The notes under the pieces: model-generated
The model's input: the letters and a program-made list of their open reading frames with translations, nothing else
Told to the model about the DNA's origin: nothing
Database searches by the model: none
Program-made: the position numbers and the translations under genes
Assembly (NCBI GenBank): GCA_964567585.1
Contig: CAZMND010000010.1
Span: 1 to 42,989, forward strand
From: CALZKI01 sp964567585
Lineage (GTDB): Bacteria > Bacillota > Clostridia > Lachnospirales > Lachnospiraceae
Length of the DNA stretch: 42,989 nt
Direction of reading: 5' to 3'
Shown: one piece after another, positions 1-6,965 of the stretch
Position numbering within the stretch: position 1 is the first letter of the stretch
Layout of the letters: each line of letters starts with the position of its first letter

Positions 1-227
1 AGGATATGATTGATTATGAAAAAAAGGAAAGTTTTGACGATGGCGTGGCTTTAGGACGGGAAGAAGGACGTAAAGAAGCACGTAAAGAAGCACGTAAGGA
101 AGGCATTTTAGCATTAATCAGCTCTTTGAAAGACCTAAACATTCCATCGGAGCAAATCCTAGAGCAGCTTATGCAAAAATTCGCATTATCTATGGACGAT
201 GCGAAAACCTATCTTGATGAAAACTAA
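1..227 (+). CDS. Rpn-family PD-(D/E)XK protein, C-terminal part (5' end outside window)
   Basis: This is the last ~75 codons of a gene whose start lies before the window. The reading frame is open to base 1, and the sequence matches the end of the intact Rpn gene at 1860-2726 almost base for base (1-60 against 2548-2607, then about 109-227 against 2608-2726). It differs by a 48-bp in-frame insertion (about 61-108) encoding a charged Arg-Glu-Gly/Lys-Glu-Ala-Arg repeat. The nuclease core itself is not in the window, so activity cannot be judged. Rpn proteins are recombination-promoting nucleases or transposase-like proteins. The gene runs into the terminator at 274-315. An internal ATG at position 6 is possible but lacks a ribosome binding site. 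Confidence 0.75.
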   Translation, partial: DMIDYEKKESFDDGVALGREEGRKEARKEARKEGILALISSLKDLNIPSEQILEQLMQKFALSMDDAKTYLDEN

Positions 228-265
228 TTCTATGTAACTACTAATCTGATTTAAGGATGAAGGAT

Positions 266-377
266 AAAACTTAAGGCTATGACCAAAGCACATCTAAAAT
301 GCTAAGTCATAGCCTATCTTTATACATTTATTCTACCAGCCATTCGATGAAATTTCTGACTGCGCCATCGCCACCAT
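266..377. repeat. 112-bp direct repeat, copy 1 (terminator plus phosphatase gene 3' end)
   Basis: First of three copies (266-377, 1671-1782, 2765-2876), all the same length. By eye, copies 1 and 2 differ at 2 positions and copies 1 and 3 at 4. Each holds a hairpin terminator followed by the last codons of a KdsC-like gene on the minus strand. The copies delimit the Rpn and Fic modules, which suggests homologous recombination at this shared block. Confidence 0.9.
274..315. terminator. Hairpin terminator, probably bidirectional
   Basis: A perfect 10-bp stem, AGGCTATGAC (274-283) with GTCATAGCCT (306-315), encloses a smaller AGCA/TGCT stem. The plus side is followed by ATCTTTAT and the minus side by TTAAGTTTTATCC, so it could stop both the Rpn gene and a convergent minus-strand gene. 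The same element recurs at 1679-1720 and 2773-2814. Confidence 0.75.
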
Positions 378-436
378 TGTGTGTGGCAACATAATCCGCA
401 ATATCCAGTACTTTTTTAGCCGCATCTTTTGGGCAG
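328..436 (-). pseudogene. 3' remnant of a second KdsC-like phosphatase gene
   Basis: On the minus strand this stretch encodes about 36 codons and a stop that align with the C-terminus of the intact KdsC-like protein (2827-3297), including the NGGDGAVR and FIEWLVE blocks. It differs at several residues (ATHNGG for ADHNGG, RNF for RDF). The reading breaks off at about 436, where AT-rich sequence unrelated to the gene begins. No start codon or catalytic part is present. The differences show that it derives from a diverged allele or paralog, not from a fresh copy of the neighbouring gene. Confidence 0.8.
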
Positions 437-513
437 TACTATAATTTCTTAGAAATAATAATATTTTTATATTTTAACTTGTAAGACTATCTACTAATCT
501 AATTTCAACATAA

Positions 514-599
514 TTTCCCTTAAACTAGACATACTACTAAGGGAATATACCCTTAACGCATTGACTTTTCCCTTATTTTGCGATATATTTTAAGGGAAA
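514..599 (+). promoter_or_regulatory. Fic gene promoter with two identical inverted-repeat operators
   Basis: The promoter is TTGACT (561-566), a 17-bp spacer, then TATATT (584-589), close to consensus. Two inverted repeats share the same architecture, TTTCCCTTA-N15-TAAGGGAA: one at 514-545 and one at 567-599. They are offset by exactly 53 bp, about five helical turns. The second spans the -35/-10 region and start site. A further CCCTTA half-site lies at 550-555. The layout is that of a repressor-controlled promoter; the regulator is not known. Bases 437-513 upstream are AT-rich, and I see nothing in them. Confidence 0.75.
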
Positions 600-616
600 G
601 TGTTGGAGGTGAAACG

Positions 617-1663
617 ATGAGGCCCTTTAATTATTCTGAAATCAAAAATCAAAAGTGGGATTCCGATATACTTGGTCTGATTGCTGCAATATACAAAGAA
701 GCCGGAAAACAGGAACTGTATCTGAAACAGCGTCCGGAGGAATTAGAAAAACTGGTCGAGATTGCAAAGATACAAAGTACAGAAGCATCCAATGCGATTG
801 AAGGTATTGTAACAACAAGTACTCGTATCAAGCAGTTGGTAGAAGAGAAAACAACACCTAAAAATCGTGATGAGCAGGAAATTGCGGGTTACCGCGACGT
901 ATTGAATATTATTCACGAAAGTTTTGATGCGATTCCCATTTCACAGAACTATATTCTGCAGCTACATAAGATTCTGTATAGCCATATGAACAATCCAATG
1001 GCAGGTAGAACCAAAAGTGTGCAGAATTATATCAGTGCCACATACCCTGACGGTCATGTGGAAACATTATTTACTCCGCTTGCTCCATACGAAACACCGG
1101 AGGCACTGGATAAAATCTGCGAAGAATATAACCGAGTAATTGGAAATATGGAAGTGGAGCCTTTAATAGCGATTCCTGTTTTTATCCATGATTTTCTCTG
1201 CATACATCCTTTCAATGATGGTAACGGAAGAATGAGCCGTTTGCTGACAACTCTTCTGTTATATAGAAATGGCTTTTATGTAGGAAAATATATATCTTTG
1301 GAAGCTAAAATTGCAAAAAACAAGGATTTATATTATGACGCACTTGGTCAGGCACAGATTGGTTGGCACGAAGGTACAGAAGATACACTTCCTTTTATCA
1401 AATATTTACTTGGAACTGTTCTTGCAGCCTATAAAGACTTTACAGACCGCTTTTCTTTAGTAGAAACAAAACTTCCTGCTCTGGAAATGGTAAGACGTGC
1501 CACTCTGAATAAAATTGGTCGATTTAACAAGCAGGATATCCGTGAACTTTGTCCTTCGCTCAGCGTAAGTTCTATCGAAGGTGCACTCCGAAAGCTAGTG
1601 TCATCCGGTGAATTGAAAAGAGAAGGTTTGGGAAAAAACACTTGTTATTATAGATTGAAGTAA
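617..1663 (+). CDS. Fic family protein, class II (N-terminal inhibitory helix), winged-helix C-terminus
   Basis: A 348-residue Fic protein, predicted to transfer AMP or another NMP to a target protein. The catalytic motif HPFNDGNGRMSR (residues 197-208) is fully canonical. The inhibitory motif [S/T]xxxE[G/N] is present as SNAIEG (58-63), so this is a self-inhibited class II enzyme. A Fic_N region precedes the core, and the last ~70 residues look like a winged helix. The ATG at 617 is chosen because GGAGGTG (605-611) precedes it and the promoter start site is near 596. An in-frame ATG at 578 would lie upstream of the transcript start. The gene stands alone with its own operators, between two 112-bp repeats, so it looks like an acquired module. 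No separate antitoxin gene is present, which fits class II. Confidence 0.93.
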   Translation: MRPFNYSEIKNQKWDSDILGLIAAIYKEAGKQELYLKQRPEELEKLVEIAKIQSTEASNAIEGIVTTSTRIKQLVEEKTTPKNRDEQEIAGYRDVLNIIHESFDAIPISQNYILQLHKILYSHMNNPMAGRTKSVQNYISATYPDGHVETLFTPLAPYETPEALDKICEEYNRVIGNMEVEPLIAIPVFIHDFLCIHPFNDGNGRMSRLLTTLLLYRNGFYVGKYISLEAKIAKNKDLYYDALGQAQIGWHEGTEDTLPFIKYLLGTVLAAYKDFTDRFSLVETKLPALEMVRRATLNKIGRFNKQDIRELCPSLSVSSIEGALRKLVSSGELKREGLGKNTCYYRLK

Positions 1664-1678
1664 TTCCCACAAAACTTA

Positions 1679-1720
1679 AGGCTATGACCAATGCACATCT
1701 AAAATGCTAAGTCATAGCCT
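1679..1720. terminator. Hairpin terminator, copy 2
   Basis: Perfect 10-bp stem AGGCTATGAC / GTCATAGCCT, as at 274-315, placed directly behind the Fic gene. Confidence 0.7.
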
Positions 1721-1732
1721 ATCTTTATATAT

Positions 1733-1782
1733 TTATTCTACCAGCCATTCGATGAAATTTCTGACTGCGCCATCGCCACCAT
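1733..1782 (-). pseudogene. Short 3' remnant of a KdsC-like phosphatase gene
   Basis: The last ~15 codons (ending GDGAVRNFIEWLVE) and stop of a KdsC-like gene, cut at 1782. It carries the same base variants as the remnant at 328-436 and differs from the intact gene, so both remnants come from one diverged ancestor. Confidence 0.75.
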
Positions 1783-1793
1783 ACTTCTTCTCC

Positions 1794-1822
1794 TTGCACA
1801 TTTTGTCAAAACGTATTATCAT
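1794..1822 (+). promoter_or_regulatory. Possible promoter of the intact Rpn gene
   Basis: TTGCAC (1794-1799) and TATCAT (1817-1822) are separated by 17 bp. An overlapping TATTAT lies at 1814-1819. The match is moderate. Confidence 0.4.
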
Positions 1823-1859
1823 CTACATAGGTTTTATCCTTCATCAGGAAGGAAAGTCT

Positions 1860-2726
1860 ATGCACAAATCATACAACACTGATTCCTGTAAAAGGGCGTT
1901 CAAGCCACTTCAGGAACTCAATCTTATTGATTCATTTTTATTCGGTGCTTCAACCGAAAAAACTCAGGATGCTGAATTCATTGCAAAACTCATTATTGAA
2001 AGAGCCACAAATGAAAAGGTGGACAAAATATCCGTTGTTTCGGAAAAAGGATTAACCGGTATTGATATACACCATCACGGAATCCGAATGGACCTGTATG
2101 TGGAGGCTTATGAAAATCAAAGACTGGCAAAGGTCTATGATATCGAACCCAATAAATACAACCCAGCGGAGCTTCCTATGCGCAGCCGCTACTGTCAATC
2201 CCTAACCGATGTCAAGCTATTAAATTCAGGCGATACTTACGAAATGCTCCCTGAATACATATCCATCTGGATATTACCATACGACCCTTTTGGTAAGAAT
2301 CGTATGCTTTATACCGTCAAAAATTATGTAGAAGAATTCCCCGAACTGGTATATAATGATGGTGTGAAAAAGTTGTTCTTATATGTAGGTGGCGAATTTG
2401 GCGGAACAAAAAAATTAAAAAGCTTACTACAGTACTTTTCAGATTCCAATACCCCAAACGTAACCGATACAGACCTGGAACACCTTCACAGTATTGTTGA
2501 AAACACAAAACACAATCAGAAAGTGGGGAATCGATATATGACACTACAGGATATGATTGATTATGAAAAAAAGGAAAGTTTTGACGATGGCGTGGCTTTA
2601 GGCATTCTTGCCTTAATCAGTTCCTTAAAAGACCTAAACATTCCATCGGAGCAAATCCTAGAGCAGCTTATGCAAAAATTCGCATTATCTATGGACGATG
2701 CGAAAACCTATCTTGATGAAAACTAA
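1860..2726 (+). CDS. Rpn-family recombination-promoting nuclease / putative transposase (PD-(D/E)XK)
   Basis: A 288-residue protein of the PDDEXK_2 (Rpn) family. The core shows GIRMDLYVEAY followed by VYDIEPNKYN, which give the Asp and Glu expected of a PD-(D/E)XK site. The position after the Glu reads P-N rather than the E-x-Q seen in many relatives. LPYDPFG and the C-terminal helical tail are typical of Lachnospiraceae members. The ATG at 1860 follows AGGAAGGA (1846-1853). An upstream in-frame ATG (1704) lies inside the repeat and has no ribosome binding site. Its 3' third duplicates 1-227 without the 48-bp charged insertion. Rpn proteins are linked to RecA-independent recombination and have been proposed to act in defence; its presence in a duplicated zone may not be accidental. 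Confidence 0.85.
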   Translation: MHKSYNTDSCKRAFKPLQELNLIDSFLFGASTEKTQDAEFIAKLIIERATNEKVDKISVVSEKGLTGIDIHHHGIRMDLYVEAYENQRLAKVYDIEPNKYNPAELPMRSRYCQSLTDVKLLNSGDTYEMLPEYISIWILPYDPFGKNRMLYTVKNYVEEFPELVYNDGVKKLFLYVGGEFGGTKKLKSLLQYFSDSNTPNVTDTDLEHLHSIVENTKHNQKVGNRYMTLQDMIDYEKKESFDDGVALGILALISSLKDLNIPSEQILEQLMQKFALSMDDAKTYLDEN

Positions 2727-2764
2727 TTCTATGTAACTACTAATCTGATTTAAGGATGAAGGAT

Positions 2765-2876
2765 AAAACTTAAGGCTATGACCAAAGCACATCTAAAATG
2801 CTAAGTCATAGCCTATCTTTATACATTTATTCTACCAGCCATTCAATGAAATCTCTAACTGCGCCATCGCCGCCAT
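2765..2876. repeat. 112-bp direct repeat, copy 3 (in place at the intact phosphatase gene)
   Basis: Same block as 266-377 and 1671-1782. Here the phosphatase part continues into the full gene, so this is probably the original location. Confidence 0.9.
2773..2814. terminator. Bidirectional terminator between Rpn gene and exopolysaccharide operon
   Basis: Perfect 10-bp stem (2773-2782 with 2805-2814) between the convergent Rpn gene and the last gene of the polysaccharide operon. It probably ends the long minus-strand transcript. Confidence 0.75.
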
Positions 2877-3297
2877 TATGGTCAGCTACATAATCTGCTA
2901 ACTCCACAATTTTCTTAACGGCATCTTTGGGACAGCCAACAAGACCACCGTTTTCTTTTACCAAATTCATACAGGCAAGATCGTTGATATCATCGCCGAT
3001 ATATGCAACTTGGGATAAATCGGTAACAATTGATTTTAAAACGTCTATCTTGTTACTTACACCCTGATGAACTTCGGTAATACCAAGTTCTTTGCAACGA
3101 TTTAACACTATATCCGATTTTCTGCCTGTAATAATTACAGGTACGATTCCTGCCGCAATAGCAATATCGTGAATGCCACAACCATCTTTAATACTAAATG
3201 CTTTGCATAATTCTCCTGTATTGCCCATATAAATTTTACCATCAGTCAGGGTGCCATCTACATCCATGACTAAAAATTTGATATTGTTTTTATTCAA
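2827..3297 (-). CDS. KdsC-like HAD phosphatase
   Basis: A 156-residue C0-type HAD phosphatase of the KdsC family, which removes phosphate from keto-deoxy sugar acid phosphates such as Kdo-8-P or NeuAc-9-P. Motif I is DVDGTLTDG (12-20, nucleophile Asp12), motif II the TGR at 57-59 and motif IV GDDIND (101-106). The length fits the family. The start is a TTG preceded by AGAGGG; no ATG in frame fits. It is the last gene of the operon, directly after the aldolase and NeuA-like genes, so its substrate is probably the phosphorylated product of that aldolase. The exact sugar cannot be read from the sequence. Truncated relatives of this gene's 3' end occur at 328-436 and 1733-1782. Confidence 0.9.
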   Translation of the reverse strand: MNKNNIKFLVMDVDGTLTDGKIYMGNTGELCKAFSIKDGCGIHDIAIAAGIVPVIITGRKSDIVLNRCKELGITEVHQGVSNKIDVLKSIVTDLSQVAYIGDDINDLACMNLVKENGGLVGCPKDAVKKIVELADYVADHNGGDGAVRDFIEWLVE

Positions 3298-3333
3298 ATC
3301 TGAACCCTCTTAACTTTCCATACAAGTATTTCT

Positions 3334-4956
3334 CTATTTAATTATGTCAGAATATTTGCTTGGAGTAATAAACTCAAATTGACAATTTGGAGCCATTGTT
3401 TTAACAATTTCATCAAACATACTTGTGATTTCTTTATTCAAGGTTGAGAACTCCCCTATATGCCTTTCATTTTGAAAAGAATCATCTGTATAATTCTCCT
3501 TGGTTTCCTCATCGAATCCATCAAAACCCGCTATTGCGATCTTAATCGGATTTACTCTTTTTAATAGATTCAGTAACATAATAGTTGAATTTTCAAAATA
3601 CTTATATCCACGATTGATTAAACTATGATAATTTACAATAACATCATTTGAATTATCCGATTTCACATTAGATGGAATAATGATATTTCTTCCTTCACGC
3701 TTTGCCTGAAGTCTTGCATAACGTTTTTGATTTCCAAAAAAAGCATAGGCAGACAATTCGTCGGCTACAAAATTTACACTAATAATTATCGGTTGTTTTT
3801 CATTAATATAGGCATCTATAATTTCTCGATGAGTATTTAATGTATTTCCCGGAACCAATATCAAGACCTCTTTACCCTCAAATACATTTCGTAAAGAACT
3901 TATAGCATCATAATCATTTATTTTATCCGCCACATATTCTGTATATAAATTTTCAATACTATTGTAATCATATCTCTGACGCGCACTTGGCTCAATCATA
4001 GCTAAAAGCTTACCTATATCTTTGGTATCTAGTCTGAATTTTTCACTCAAATAAATAACATTATTTGGATGAGACTTATATATTCCTGCCATTAATGAAG
4101 CGGTGGAATATCCCCACTTATGCTCCAATGCATATTTGTATATATAATCATCCAACATATCCAAAATATCTTCGAATTCATAATCATAATGCATCTTTCT
4201 AACTAAAAAATCCACTATGAGTTCTGTATTTAGATTACCTGCAACTTTACCCATTCCACCAAGTGTTCCATCAATAATAATTTGACGATTGCTTGTACCA
4301 CTTAACTTAATAACTTCCTGAGCAAAAGCAAATGAAAGCTGATAATTATTATGCGAATGAAAATTGATACATATGTCAGGATGCATATTATGGTCAATCA
4401 AGCCGTAAATTCTATCAACATCATCCATGTACATAGCACCATAAGTATCTACAATACCAAAACTGTACGGATGAACCTCATTAACCATATCTACAATTTC
4501 AAGTAATTCTTTATCAGAATAATTCAGCGAATTAACCCCTTGTACAAATAGCTTATATCCTTTTTCTTTGATAATATTAATCCACCTAAGAACATCATCT
4601 TTATTTTCAGAATAATCTTTCTTGGTAAATCCTAAACGTATAGCATCGATTGATGTTCCATCAAATGGCTTTAAAGTATCTATATCACACATTCCATAAT
4701 CAATAAACGCTGCATAGAGGATATTCTTCTTATCTCTATTTACAAAAGGTCTGATCTGATCAACATCAGTAAAAAACGTACTATTCCCCTGATAGTCGAC
4801 CTTTCTCCAATCACGTAAAAAACCCACTTCTACTATATCAATTTTGGCTGATGCCAGTTTGTTTGAAATTTCTTTAATTTCCTGATCATCAAATGCACAA
4901 TCAATAATACGTCCACCATCTCTTAATGTGCAATCCAAAACACGAACATTCTTCAT
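3334..4956 (-). CDS. Two-domain protein: DRE-TIM (HMGL-like) aldolase plus C-terminal Rossmann-like domain
   Basis: A 540-residue protein. Residues 1-280 form a DRE-TIM metallolyase barrel with DCTLRDGG (8-15), metal ligands HSHNN (200-204) and GGMGKVAGN (233-241). This is the fold of HMG-CoA lyase, isopropylmalate synthase and 4-hydroxy-2-oxovalerate aldolase, which make or break bonds next to a keto acid. Residues ~360-540 form a second domain with VPGNTL (368-373) and a late GFDG (477-480), reminiscent of DUF115/MptE-like Rossmann domains; its role is unknown. It starts at an ATG after GAGGT and lies between the NeuA-like and KdsC-like genes. I infer that it makes a keto-sugar acid phosphate in place of a NeuB or KdsA synthase. 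The barrel assignment is firm; the reaction is a guess. Confidence 0.85.
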   Translation of the reverse strand: MKNVRVLDCTLRDGGRIIDCAFDDQEIKEISNKLASAKIDIVEVGFLRDWRKVDYQGNSTFFTDVDQIRPFVNRDKKNILYAAFIDYGMCDIDTLKPFDGTSIDAIRLGFTKKDYSENKDDVLRWINIIKEKGYKLFVQGVNSLNYSDKELLEIVDMVNEVHPYSFGIVDTYGAMYMDDVDRIYGLIDHNMHPDICINFHSHNNYQLSFAFAQEVIKLSGTSNRQIIIDGTLGGMGKVAGNLNTELIVDFLVRKMHYDYEFEDILDMLDDYIYKYALEHKWGYSTASLMAGIYKSHPNNVIYLSEKFRLDTKDIGKLLAMIEPSARQRYDYNSIENLYTEYVADKINDYDAISSLRNVFEGKEVLILVPGNTLNTHREIIDAYINEKQPIIISVNFVADELSAYAFFGNQKRYARLQAKREGRNIIIPSNVKSDNSNDVIVNYHSLINRGYKYFENSTIMLLNLLKRVNPIKIAIAGFDGFDEETKENYTDDSFQNERHIGEFSTLNKEITSMFDEIVKTMAPNCQFEFITPSKYSDIIK

Positions 4957-4969
4957 TCTTTATACCTCA

Positions 4970-5632
4970 TTATTTCTTGTCCAAATAAGCTGCAACCGCT
5001 TTTGCAAATTCGAAATCCTCTGCAGTGTCAATATCAACCGCTTCGAATTGATCAATTTCGTAAATATATGGTTTATTTCCGATTCTCTGACCAAGTTCAG
5101 CAAATACTTCTTTACGGAAAATAAAGAAAGCACCGGTTTCCATATAAATCGGATCTAAATCCTGCGTTCTAACGATATTTTTCATATCATAATTAAACGG
5201 TTTACCGTTCATCCACATATAATCCTGTAAAACCACTGCCGAAAAGGCCGAATCATATTCACCCGAAACAACCTTTTCAAGTGCTTTTTTTATGGATTCG
5301 CTCTTTGTAAATGGTTGTGTTACATGGGTGAGTACATAAATATCTGCATCAACATCATTTACAAATTTCTCGATTATTTCTAACCCTTTGACCATATATC
5401 CGTCCAGATAAGTGTCTCTTTTCAAAAACCGTAAACCTTTTTCTTCATATGGCGCAATATATTCTTTGATTGCTTCATCACTACAATAAACATATTTCTC
5501 ATCAATCGTATCTACATTACTGATTGTCTCAAAAATATAATCACATGTAGGTCTGTTATTTAAAAGCATCGTATTTTTGCCCGGTAATCTCTGATTATTT
5601 AATTTAATTGGTATAAATGATACTACTTTCAT
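4970..5632 (-). CDS. NeuA/KdsB-like CMP-sugar acid cytidylyltransferase
   Basis: A 220-residue nucleotidyltransferase related to acylneuraminate cytidylyltransferases, which couple CTP to a keto-sugar acid to give the CMP-sugar. The N-terminal nucleotide-binding motif reads IPIKLNNQRLPGKN (7-20), a variant of the family IPxRxxSKxxxxKN. Later blocks such as LTHVTQPF and METGAFFIF are typical. The ATG at 5632 follows AAAGGAG; an upstream ATG at 5668 has no such site. The gene precedes the aldolase by 13 bp and follows a GT-B transferase gene. No NeuB, NeuC or Kdo-8-P synthase gene lies in the window, so the acceptor sugar acid is probably supplied by the adjacent aldolase. Confidence 0.88.
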   Translation of the reverse strand: MKVVSFIPIKLNNQRLPGKNTMLLNNRPTCDYIFETISNVDTIDEKYVYCSDEAIKEYIAPYEEKGLRFLKRDTYLDGYMVKGLEIIEKFVNDVDADIYVLTHVTQPFTKSESIKKALEKVVSGEYDSAFSAVVLQDYMWMNGKPFNYDMKNIVRTQDLDPIYMETGAFFIFRKEVFAELGQRIGNKPYIYEIDQFEAVDIDTAEDFEFAKAVAAYLDKK

Positions 5633-5671
5633 TTTTTCTCCTTTATATAAACTTACATTATAATACAATGT

Positions 5672-6964
5672 TTACTTTATAAAACTTTGTAATACATTAT
5701 TTATATTCCCCTCTGTCCATGGCGAAGCATATTCTTCTCTAATTGAATTTATATATTGCTTTTGCTCACTAATACTCTTTAATTTCCATTTGCATATTAA
5801 ATCTATTGCGCAATCAACTGAATCAAATTCATCTTCCTTTGTAGCAATCGGGTATCTTATCTCACTATTCATTTTTAAACATTTAAGACCATACATATAC
5901 ACATCTACATACGTTGCTGAAGCATGTGTCATACAGATGTCTACATTTTTAAAAGTTTCATTAAGTGTTGTTTCTTTTCCATATATACCAACGCAATTAA
6001 CATCTATTAAATCTTGATAGTTCTCAATCGAGTCTTGCGGATGACATTTAATGAGATAATTCATTTTCAACATCTTAGCAATTTGTTTAGCGCAATTAAT
6101 CATTTTTTCATTATTAATTTTTGAAAATGGATTGGTTGGACAATCAAGATATATTCCCATACAGTTAGTATTTTGAATTGGAATTTCTTTATTCGAAGCG
6201 CCTATACATCCAACAACTTTTATCCTGTCTGAATCATAACCAGCTAATACAAATTGCTCTTTTTGTTTATGACCTCTCCCCAAAAAATAATCACATTTAA
6301 AATTCAATATCTGACTTTGATTTAATCTATCATATTCATAAGATTGAAAAATACACAATCCATGTTGATTAGTAACTGTAATAGTCCCTATAGATTTAAA
6401 GTACTGCATTATTACATTTTCATCTGGGGAACTATCAAAAAAACACATTGCAACTTTTGCATGCAATTTCATTTTCTTTACTTTTTCTAATGTCCACTTT
6501 CTAGCTACTAACTGTGCTGCTAAATATTGCCGATCTTTTTTATTCTTTATTTCTTTAAATTCCTTTACAAAAGTTAAATACCATCTCAATTTGGACGCAA
6601 TTGAAAACCAATCAATTTTAATTAATTTCCCTTTATATTTCCCAATAAGTGTAATTTCATCATGCTCGCCCAAATCTTCTAGAATTTTTTGCCAATATTG
6701 ATCATGATCATTTCTATAATTTTTTGTATAAAAAGTTATAATGTCTCTATTATTTATATTTTTATCTATTCGGCATGGCTTTAAAACAATATTTTTTAAA
6801 ACAGTTTCATGGACTTTTCGTTCATCAAATTCCATACAGTAATATGCTTCATTAAATAAAATCTGTTTTAAATTGTATCCTTTAAAAAATTTAGAATTTA
6901 TTTTTTCTATAATACCAAGATATTCTCTATGTCGTTCATCTTTCACCGTATTGGGATTATACAT
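5672..6964 (-). CDS. GT-B-type capsule glycosyltransferase, candidate user of the CMP-sugar
   Basis: A 430-residue protein that I do not recognise as a named family member, but which has the layout of GT-B capsule transferases related to CDP-glycerol, Kdo or sialic acid transferases. Visible blocks are TVTNQHG (196-202), a GRGHKQKE segment at ~229-236, IKCHPQD (305-311) and THASAT (346-351). The HP and the late H-x-S patterns resemble nucleotide-binding sites of these enzymes. It has no signal peptide or membrane segment, so it is cytoplasmic. It lies directly upstream of the NeuA-like gene in the operon, so it is the best candidate to transfer that CMP-activated sugar. Codon use is very AT-rich. 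Confidence 0.6.
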   Translation of the reverse strand: MYNPNTVKDERHREYLGIIEKINSKFFKGYNLKQILFNEAYYCMEFDERKVHETVLKNIVLKPCRIDKNINNRDIITFYTKNYRNDHDQYWQKILEDLGEHDEITLIGKYKGKLIKIDWFSIASKLRWYLTFVKEFKEIKNKKDRQYLAAQLVARKWTLEKVKKMKLHAKVAMCFFDSSPDENVIMQYFKSIGTITVTNQHGLCIFQSYEYDRLNQSQILNFKCDYFLGRGHKQKEQFVLAGYDSDRIKVVGCIGASNKEIPIQNTNCMGIYLDCPTNPFSKINNEKMINCAKQIAKMLKMNYLIKCHPQDSIENYQDLIDVNCVGIYGKETTLNETFKNVDICMTHASATYVDVYMYGLKCLKMNSEIRYPIATKEDEFDSVDCAIDLICKWKLKSISEQKQYINSIREEYASPWTEGNINNVLQSFIK

Positions 6965-6965
6965 A

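Larger units (their letters stand above)
1671..1782. repeat. 112-bp direct repeat, copy 2
   Basis: Same block as 266-377. It begins 7 bases after the Fic stop codon and supplies that gene's terminator (stem 1679-1688 with 1711-1720). The phosphatase 3' part ends abruptly at 1782, after which the upstream region of the Rpn gene starts. Confidence 0.9.

Noticed and set aside
578..616. Upstream start for the Fic protein
   Set aside because: It overlaps the -10 box region and has no ribosome binding site; 617 has GGAGGTG.
1704..1859. Longer N-terminus for the intact Rpn protein
   Set aside because: This part is the repeat and phosphatase remnant read on the other strand; 1860 has a clear ribosome binding site.
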